In this document: positions 1 through 10,000 of the stretch, piece by piece
Layout of the letters: the number at the start of each line of letters is the position of its first letter
How positions within the stretch are numbered: position 1 is the first letter of the stretch
From: Priapulus caudatus
Taxonomy: Eukaryota; Priapulida; Priapulimorpha; Priapulimorphida; Priapulidae
Length of the DNA stretch: 22,826 bases
Reading direction: 5' to 3'
Assembly (NCBI RefSeq): GCF_000485595.1
Contig: NW_014577360.1
Location: 327,946 to 350,771 of the forward strand
Notes under the pieces: model-generated
Database searches by the model: none
What the model saw: the letters and a program-made list of their open reading frames with translations, nothing else
Told to the model about the DNA's origin: nothing
Translations under genes and position numbers: made by a program

Positions 1-951
1 TGTATGTTTTGTATTGCGGTCTTCATGCTCATTTGGACTCAGGGTAATTTGCATGTAGTTTATTTATTTTTTATAACAACGCTCATATATATTTTTGTAT
101 TATCCAATCGAATTCTCATTTATGGTTCAAGTCTTGAATCAACTTTAAGTAACTAACTGTAGTTAGCGGAGTGGCTGACTTGAAGACTGTATAGTCAATT
201 CGCCCTCCCTCGCTGTATTTATTTTAGAAAAACTTGTTGTGATATATGTAACAATGTAATATACTTGAAAGCGTAAATAAATTTCAAAATCTAAAAATCT
301 AAATCTAAAATCTAATCTGAAGTGACTCTTGATTTAGCCAATATTAAATTGCTCATACTGTTTCGACTATTACTTAAAAAAAACAAAAACAAATATGAGT
401 CAACGTGTATCAGTGAATAGGAATAAATCCACATCAAAACTTTATATCACAGAAATTTTCTAATCTTGCTAGTGGCTTCTAAACCAGTAAGGAATAAGGC
501 CACATTAGAAGAGAATTACTATTCAAACTCACTTGTCCCATATATTCAAACAGCAAATGGGATGAAAAATTACCCTCTATTAAAAACAATACTGTTTGTT
601 ACTAAAGGAACGCAAGTGCCTACTTTGTAATGTGTCTACATATTAGACATGATAAAACATTCAAACTTTAAAGACAGATAAAATACTCTGTATAGCGTTA
701 TTTCACTTAAGACGTTGCGTGCATTTAGTCTACTCACACTCAAACTTGATTGTAGCATCTCATGCTATGTAGTGTATACCAATGAAACATGCAATTCAAT
801 CTATAATAATGCAAAACATATTGGTGAATCTCCAAACACAAACAGAATAGATAACTGTATTCTTATGCAGGCATACTAAAGTTATCTCGTTTTCAAATCA
901 CTAATATCATCATTAAAGCAATGATAAATCATTGTCCAGGTCATTAAGCTC
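1..951. other. 3' flank / 3' UTR of the PKD1L gene
   Basis: No coding exon was found. Candidate minus-strand poly(A) signals (AATAAA, seen as tttatt on the plus strand) lie at 218-223 and at 59-68; if one is used, the 3' UTR is roughly 730-890 bases long. A low-complexity AAATCTA-type repeat lies at about 285-318. Confidence 0.5.
285..318. repeat. Short AAATCTA-type tandem repeat
   Basis: Imperfect repeats of the unit (A)AATCTA occur about five times, as in aaaatctaaaaatctaaat. It is a simple-sequence tract in the 3' flank of the gene. Confidence 0.7.
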
Positions 952-1043
952 CTACATGCTAGACCTTTGCTGCTTATGTGGTTTAGCAGAGTCCGGAGCT
1001 GGTCCTGCTTGGTTGGGGTCAGCCCTGCTCTCACCATAGCTAC
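952..1043 (-). CDS. PKD1L exon 28: C terminus and stop
   Basis: Acceptor TTATTATTTTAG, phase 1 in. It encodes GSYGESRADPNQAGPAPDS, then AKPHKQQRSSM and TAG. The split Gly codon joins exon 27 exactly. The composition (Pro/Ser/Gln-rich) is that of a disordered tail. There is no recognisable motif. Confidence 0.75.
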
Positions 1044-4000
1044 CTAAAATAATAATCTGTTATTAATTAGATAAAATATTGATTTTGTAAATCGAATTAG
1101 CGACAATTTCCAAGTCACGAGCACTTTCAAACTAATTCGGTCTAGAACTAGGGGAATTGTAGTTGGTAGAACTCTGTGTAATTAGTATTGTAATGCGTAT
1201 GCGGTTTGTTTCGCTTTCGATACGTTTACATTTTTATGTGATTAGGGCATTGGGTTTCATTTCACATGTGAAATTCTCAAAATGATTTATTTTCTTAAAT
1301 ACTTTAAACAAAATAGTGACATTACATGTTGGTAAGCCTCATTTATATCGCAATAATTTTACTAATGACAATAATAAGTTCTATTGCATCCAATGTGTTG
1401 ACCTCGTATTTACCTCCCATTAGATCTCTTTTGCTAGGATGAGCAGTCCTTGCCTCTTTCTCCTTTGCAAAGTAAATCTTGTTGATGTACTCGATCAGGT
1501 TGTCGACGGTCTGGGGGAAGTGATCAATGCGCTCCTGCAAAAGTTCCTCTTCAGATTTCGATTGCGCCGGCTCCGAAACTTTCTCAGGCATTGCGTTGAT
1601 CTAAAATAGTATTTAATATTAAAAGTCATGGCCCTAACCACCATCCAGGTCTTGGAAGTTTTAAATTACACCTTCCGTCAACAACATCAAATACGTGTCT
1701 GTTTTTGACAAAGTATATTGTTGTTAAATGGTCACTTTGCATGCATATGTTTTATTTGCACATGCAAATTAAATGTCAGGCATGATCTTTCGTTTATAGC
1801 ACAGAATTCAAACGGAATATTGAAGCCGTTAACTTGACATTAGGTGTCATATATCAGCTGACGCTATCAAGGAAACTATGACGCCATCAATTACTATATA
1901 TTTTAGACTATATACTATATATTTAAGCATTCATTCAAATTGCTATTGTAGAAAATAGTCACTGACACTGACACTGACACTGACACTGACACTGACAGAG
2001 ATAAATATAGTGTTGTGAACTCTTGCCTCTATTAACACTAAACCATGCAGGGCCGTAGCCTGGGGGGCAAGGGGGAAGCTGTCTCCTAGATTTTGGAGCA
2101 AAGTTTAAAAATAAGCTTAGCTAATAATCGTAAATAACCCTAACGAGATTTTTTGGTCACTTATTCGTGAAAGCCTTGTCTCAGACCCACTCCTACCACA
2201 CTATGTACGTCGACCAAGAGCTGCGCCCGTCGCTCATCATTACACAGTTGAGGCATGAAATTTTGCCACCCCCTAGGAATTTGCTCAGCCTACGGCCCTG
2301 TAAACCAAACTTGTCATTTTTTTGCTGATCACACCGCCTCAATAACACGGATCCTTATTATTACTGTAACGTGTTATATACATACAATTTGTCATAGATA
2401 GTAAGTAGGACTAAATAAAAGATTGCAGTCAGTAAAACATATGCATTGAATACATTACAATAAAATTTGGAGATATACACATGTTTGTTTGATAGCTACA
2501 GATGCCAAGGTAGAGAAGTATTAGTGTAGCTAATTGGACATATTATATACATTCGAATTCATAGAATACCAAAAAGCCAGATAATCTGTCGACAAATAGC
2601 CCCATAAAAGATAGTTACATACAGATGCAACTATCATGGTGCTATCATGGGTTATTCTCCATTAGTTTTCGCTCAATATTCTTAGAGCACTGGTGATTGT
2701 CTGATCTCCAAACAGCTTGTGTTTAGTGTGTATTATCATGATTAATCATTTACAAGTAGATCACGTCGCTATCTGAGTTTTTGTGTCAGCAACCACCCCT
2801 TAAAGCCCCGGTCACAACGGATCGTACGAAATTTTGTCGTGGTCGACCCATAAAATATTTGTCGTGGCCAGATCTTGCAACATGCCCGAAATGTATTTCG
2901 AGTGGTCACAAGGGCTACGACAACATCAAAGATGGCTTGGCGATAGGAACGCGACAGAAAAAAAGATATGTCGTGGTTATGCCGTGGGTGTGTCGCAGGT
3001 CAGTCGTGCGTCAGTCGTGAGTTGTCGGGCATTGTCGGGGGCTGTTTTTCACGTGAACAGGTCGTGGTTCACTCGTGGGATGCACGTGCTACAGTCGTGC
3101 GACTGGCGCACAACAGTCGTGGGTCATTCGTGGGTCACTCGCGCGTCCGTCTCCCGACTATATAACGAGGCCCGGTCTGTTGCCTGCCATTTGCTGCAGA
3201 GATTTTCCAGTGGATACATCGAAGTTCTGCCCGAATTTTTGACATTTGTCACTTCATTTAATCAAAGTTAGTATCCAGGATGCCTCTCAAGAAGAAAACC
3301 AACAAGCGAAAGGTGGTAAGCCTAGCTGTTGGCCCTTGGTGATGCGAGGGGCGACACTCAGCAACAGCTCGTGAAACATGCCAGACTCCATCCGCATGAA
3401 CCCCACAAAGTCACCGGCAGATTCCCGCTCCAACTCTTGCATCAGAGTACTATACTGCCCAAACATCAGGCGCCGCTCGACCCACGGCCAAACCCACCAA
3501 CGTCGGGGGTTTCGCTGGTTCCTGCGCTGCTCCCGGGCCCGAATCAACGCCAACAGCACTATATTATGCTCGTGCTGGAGTTCCTCCAGACGCCCTCTCA
3601 GCAGGGCCACGCGTAGTCGCTCAGGTGAAATAGCCATCCTCCTTCAGCGCCGACAGGCAGTTTTTAATTCTAAGCGTTTATTCGCCCAAGCTATATACCC
3701 CTCAAACAACGAAAATATGTTGCAAGACTAACGCAAGACTAACGCACGACAGACTTGCAATGTTGTGCGAGCCTCTTACGAAATATAATATTCGTGAGAC
3801 AATCTTGCAACCGCAACAGCCGTGAGACAGTTGTAGGACAGTCGTGCGATAGTCGTAAGATTGTTTGACTAAAAATATTTCTTCTGGTACCCACGACAAG
3901 ATATTTATCGCACGACAGTCGCAAGACTGTTGTAGGACAGACTCACGACAACCAGAAGACATAGATACCACAAAAAATCGTGCAACAAAAAAGGTGCATG

Positions 4001-7000
4001 TTTAATTTTGCCTCACGACGGCAAGTCGATGCCACGATGCTCAAAATTTCGTAGGACTGTCTTGCGACGACCCCCGATGACCCACGATTTGCCCAAATTT
4101 CCTATCGTGTCGTGGCACAAATGCGTCGTGGGCTCGTTGTGACTAGGGCTTTAAAGCCCTGCAGCGCAGGAACCGGCGAAACCTCCGACGTTGGTGGGTT
4201 CGGCCGTGGATCGAGCGGCGCCTGATGTTTGGGCAGTATAGTACTCTGATGCAAGAGTTGGAGCGGGAATCTGCCGGTGACTTTGTGGAGTTCATGCGGA
4301 TGGACTCTCTTGGATCTTCCACCCAGGCCACGATCTTCAACTCTTGCTCCTCGGAGATGTCGTCTGGGCGGGCGATGTTGATGACAGTGCCGCCCTAGTC
4401 GTCGGGGGTCTTGCTCTTGCTCTTCGCCTTGCCTTGCCGCCCGCAGCCTTCTTCGCTCTCTTGGGGACAGCGCCACTGCCAGTGCCTGCAGCCTCCTCCT
4501 CACCCTCCGCCTCGGCAGTCTCAGTCTCAGGTACGACATCAGCAGGGTCACCGGCAGTCACCGAGTCGTCAGCCACTTTGACCACCTTTCTCTTGTTGGT
4601 TTTCTTCTTGGGAGGCATCCTGGATACTAACTGAGATTAAATTTGCAAAAAGTTGAATAAAATAAAATGACAAATGTCAACAATTCGGGCATAACTTCGA
4701 TGTTGCTACTGGAAAATCTCTGCAGCAAATGGCAGGCAACAACCGGGCCTCGTTATATAGTCGGGAGGCGGACGCGCGAGCGTCCCACGAGTGACCCACG
4801 AGGGAACCACGACTGTTGTGCGCCAGTCGCACGACTGTAGCACGTGCATCCCACGAGTGAACCACGACCGACGTGAAAAACAGCCCCCCGACAATGCCCG
4901 ACAACTCACGACTGTCGCACGACTGACTTGCGACACACCCACGACATAACCACGACATTTTTTTTCTGTCGCGTCCCCATCACCAAAACTATCTTTAATG
5001 TGTCGTAGCCCTTGTGACCACTCGAAATACATTTCGGGCATGTTGCAAGATCTGGCCACGACAAATATTTTATGGGTCTACCAAGACAAAATTTCGTACG
5101 ATTCGTTGTAACCCGGGCTTAACATGGCATGGTGTTCGCACCTTGTTATTTCCGGTTCCGACCCACGTCTTCATTCGACCGAAGATGAAATCGACCATCT
5201 CGTATTCGTTCGACTGCTTGTCGTTGTCGTGCTTCACGATATTGAACGATACAATGATGATCGACAGGAACATATTCATCAGAATGAACGTGCAGAGAAC
5301 GACGAAGACGAAGAAGAACACCGGGGATACCATGGGAGAGGTTCTAATCATATCCTCGTAGCTGTTGTGAAGATGGAAGTCGGGTTAAACAGATATTCGC
5401 AAATAAACGATATGGATGATAAGCAAAGTGATAGGTGCAGCACATTTATCTGTACACACTCTAACCCATTTAGCTCTTAATCACGGAATAGAAATCAGAG
5501 TCTGCAGTTAATTGGTTAGTACTTGTTAATTAAAAGCATAACCCTAATACATTACAATGGCATTGCTAAAAGCATTGTTAGGCATCACCTAATTAATTAT
5601 GAATAAAAAGCCAAAAATACCGTTAAATATGTTTGCTTGTTGCTTAGACTAGCATTCTAGACTCTACTGATTTATCTCTTCGCCTTGTTCTATATAAAAG
5701 CCGTAGCATGTAGTGACTCACAATTATAGTTCTAACAAAACTGTAATAATAAACCTGCGATAAGCGATGAACCGGTCAGAAGCATAGTTTCGTCAACATA
5801 CGAAACTGAAATATTAGCCTTTGCTCGTATGTCCAGCCCGTTAGAGAAAGTATATCAATGCAATATAGCTAGATAATAGCAAGGCTCTAGCTGTACGATA
5901 ATTACGCCATGTGAGAACCCGACTTACTTGAATTTATTTAGTATCATGGAGAAGCTGGACTCTGCACTGCGCAAGAGTGTTGAGTACTCCACCATGTTGG
6001 TACCAAGTAGCAGCTGAAACATCATCGTGAAGGCCACAAAAACGAAGCCAAACATCACTGTGAATGCGAACAGATCTTTCCCACACGATGCCAATGTCTG
6101 GCCTAGCAACGACATCCTCCTGTTGAAGCGCAGCAGACGAATCATCTTGAGTGTTGCGAGGAAGCAAGTGAAGCCAAGCATGTATCCGAGAATCTCGTCG
6201 ACGTAGTTGATGTATTGCAGCGTGATGTAGCTCTTACCTTTTGTTTCCGCAAACGTGGCCATGATGTCGTTCACTAACACCATGCGTGTAAAGTACATAC
6301 TGATGGCAGCCAGTGAAAATCCAATAATTGCCAACTCATTCCAGTTCCAAATATCTCTAAAGTATGCCTTCTTCTTTTGCACCATGCCAGCGATCTCTTT
6401 AATAATGAAGATCAGCACAAATATCGCATAAATTATCTGACATATAATTTTTAAGCTGGCAAAGTCGGCTGGCTCATTGAGTGTAATAGGATCAAACCTG
6501 GCATACTTCCAGATACCGCCAGAAGAAGGAAATTCGAACAGGATCGTACAGACAGTGTAGAGGTTTACGTATGCATTGTATGTTGAAAATTCGATGAAAA
6601 CTGCTCGCGTATATTTGTCGATCCATCGGTTCCTCTCTAGCTCTTTCATCTGGTTAGTAACATCGTTCACAGTCTCCTCAAAGAACACATAGTAGCCTCC
6701 GCCAGGGTAGCGGTCCAGGCGGCCCCAGTATGGTAGGCTCTTCATGGTCACGCCAGGACGGTAGTTGTATTCCGTCCGCTGGTTGACGTCTACTCCCGTC
6801 AGACTCCAACCAGAAGAAAAGTTTCGTGTCTCTTCATTGGAAAGCGCTGAGTCAGCACATTCTTGTGTTAGTTGGAGCATGTAGGGGCTTACGGTGCAGG
6901 AGTCTGCAAAGTGGTGCGCGTCTATGAGATGTCTACATGCAGATATTTTATCACGAGACAACATCCCTAGATAAAAGACAATCTCATCCTAGATGTTTAA

Positions 7001-10000
7001 GTTAACAAGCTGACTTAAAATATATATAGCTAATAATACTGATAGGATGTTGATAGTTCACCGAATCCCCCTGACACAGTAAATGTCTGCTGGTTTCTTA
7101 ATTTTCGTCATTATTTCCACACATACGAAGTTTCTGTTCCTTGCACATAACTTCGAATTGCATCTGAACAATATGTATGTATGTAGTATGTAGCCTTTGA
7201 ACAAATTAAGGTGGAATTTTGATCAGATGCAATCCACGCATTTATAAAATTGCATAGATACCTTCATGGTTGTACATTGTCACATCATATTTACTTTTAC
7301 TGATGATTTATCCACAAAGGTGTACGTCAGTAAGGATTACATGGATAACATACCTGGAATCACTCGTACTTGACGCATCCATGCCGGGCCTAATCGCCTG
7401 TTAGTCCGGTCACCAAGGAACCCTCGCTCATCAACGGGAGGACTTCCGTTGTACCAGTTGGTGGTCACCAGTGCTCCGGGCAGAACGTTCTGAGTCCAGT
7501 TCCAAACTCGTTCCAAACGGTACAACTGCAATGTGGTGAGAATCGGATGCACAGAACATCTATGTATTTTCACGGCATCATACGCTTAAATCATTTTCAT
7601 TGACTCGTGTCAATTAAATTCATCAAATTCATTCACCTTACTAACAGACTAAATAGTGCCAAAGACTATTTATCGATGCAAAGATCGTATAATAATTGAT
7701 CAGATATTATATCGATCGTTATTTTCTGAGTCCAGTTCCAAAATCGTTCCAAACGGTACAACTATAATGTGGCGATGATGGACCGACACGCGTCCGATTA
7801 GACAATATATCATACAGTCAATAACATTGCACATTCAATGCATCAAACATGAATAGCGTTTGTATCCTGCGTTATATTTACGTTGCTTGTAATTTAAATG
7901 GTCGAGAATTCGTGGAGAAAATGTTTACTTTGTTCTGCTTGGAAATTGTTTTTGAAGACTAGCAAAACTGTTTATTATACTTACACCTTCAAAATCTAGA
8001 TACCAGTCACCCGGAGCCAGGAAATGGGCCTGGAATGAAGCTTGTTGCTCATATGAATTTGGATCCCGTTGGCTGCAGTATAAACACGGTATTACTGCCA
8101 ACAATATGGCCGTTCCCACGCCAGATGAGAGGTCTAGATATTATATAGATATACACTAGTCACGTTCAGATTCATAGAAATGGAAAATACAGGTGTACCA
8201 GCGGTAATATATTGGTTACTATTTGAAGTATGCTTCCACTTACCATCCAGACACACGTACACGGGCACTTGGTAATATTACATTTAAACACAAAATGCAT
8301 CATACCTGTAGCTAACGACCCAGACGATCCAGAGGAAGAATATATAAATGCCGAGATCTCTCAGAATCTCGAACATCTTCATCTCCTTGAAGCGGGTCTC
8401 ACGTGCAGCGTTCAGTTCGGCTGTTGGTGGCGGTTTGTAGCCAGACCTCTGCGATCGCAGCACGTACACGCCTGAATCATGATCACATACAGTTAGTTCA
8501 CGGCACGACTACTCAGCTCAATGTTAAATTCTGGTTAGAATAATTAATTTATAATTAATTCTTATTTATACCGAGATGTTTCTGTATGCGCATTACGGGC
8601 AACAACATAGACCAGGTAATCATTACTTACGATTAGTGTTTAAGTATCAATAATAGTGTAGCATAGGGAAATGGTTACACGCAGTTGATGTTCCTTCCAT
8701 CTCTAAGCTGTCCGTTTTTGTTCGTCACACAGGTCCACATGAAGGATATGTAATACATGACACTCACCGTCCTGATGCATCCACTCCTCATCCTCATTTA
8801 GATTCACCTCCTCTTGATCAAAGTCCGCATCGTCATCCTCAATGTCGGTATTCTTACAGACGCAGCTGAAGAATACTGCCAGCAGGAATACCTGTAAATC
8901 ATCAAACATACTGCCAGAGAACTGCTTGCTGCAACTTCTATTAAATAAATAACATGCTGAAAAATATATACAAACTGGCCAACACGTGTGGTAAGTTTAA
9001 AACAATTATATAAATACCTTTCATTGACCTATTGGTTTGTGAGTATATGTGAAAGTTGAATTTCTACAATATTGTAAGCCAACGTTGCATTGGGCTGTGA
9101 GTGTACATTCACTCCAGTCTAGTGCGTGAGTCGATAATGTGTACTGAATTATTTTCTGGATATTCTTCACTATATGAATATGCCCGCCGCAAATGTCGGC
9201 AGAATTCAGACAGTGTGATAATAAATTAATTCCTAGGCCTACACATACGCTTTTTGTCAGACTTACCTTCAGGGGTTGAGTTATGAGAACATCAAACAAA
9301 AAGGAAATAAAGAGAGACGACAGCCACTTCTGGCAGAGAAGGTCTCCGAACTGTATGCCATAGAGGAGGATAAAAAACATGGAGGTGGGGACCGTCAGAA
9401 TCGCGAGAATCCATGCAATGATCACGAACCACCACGGCAGAGAGAATGGCATTTTCTTTGCCTTCTTTTTCTTTGGTACAAATCTATAAATAATAAATAA
9501 ATTACGCGACCCAGTTTAGTCAACGCAAGTGTTATCCACATGCTTCATAGACTGTGACTCTATACTTGTGATGTATTTTTGAAATATAGCACTGGAAAAA
9601 TTGGAGATTCAACCGATGATGTGTCATATGCCTTAAATCTATTTGTTAACGTTGACGACACATAAGTCAGAAGTGTTTAGGCTGTGTAACCTCACTATGC
9701 AATTAAATAATTACCAGAGATGAGGACCAAGTATAATAGCGAAAGAGTTTATTAAAGGGGGTATTAAATAGTCATTATCAAATGTGTTTAGTCATTGCCT
9801 TCTACTACACCATGGCGACTTTCTGTCCTTACGCTTTTAGCATTTAATTCGACAAACTGGATTGGATGGTGGAACAAATGGCGGCCAGAGACGCAAGCGC
9901 AAAAGTCGTAGCAATTTCAGGCATGTGTACCGTTGTCCCACATCGCCATTCGACATGGCAGATTCGAGGCGAGATGTCGCAGTCTTAAGGCGAGGATCAT

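Larger units (their letters stand above)
2804..5119. mobile_element. Rearranged PIF/Harbinger element (inverted dimer)
   Basis: A 2316-bp element lies between TAA target duplications (2801-2803 and 5120-5122), as expected for PIF/Harbinger. The ends are AGCCCCGGTCACAACG and, inverted, AGCCCGGGTTACAACG. Long inverted arms (2804-3317 and 4581-5119) are nearly identical for most of their length. Each arm starts the Myb/MADF-type accessory ORF of the element. Two inverted fragments of a Harbinger transposase lie between them. A further element end stands inside at 4136-4150. No intact DDE domain is present, so the copy cannot move itself. It sits in intron 26 of the polycystin gene. Confidence 0.9.

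Noticed and set aside
2781-3271. Overlapping plus-strand ORFs in the left arm
   Set aside because: They lie in the non-coding terminal arm with repeated TCGTG words; the same false ORFs appear in the inverted arm at 4677-5059.
2804-4150. A simple nested Harbinger insertion inside the second copy's transposase
   Set aside because: The triplets next to its ends (TAA and TTA) do not match, and the other half of the interrupted transposase is missing to the left of 2801.
4344-4634. Plus-strand 96-codon hydrophobic ORF
   Set aside because: Reverse complement of the GC-rich accessory ORF of the Harbinger element; its Leu/Ala/Val-rich look comes from that.
5934-6167. Second minus-strand ORF within the channel exon
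   Set aside because: Alternative frame of the exon that encodes S4-S5 and the pore.
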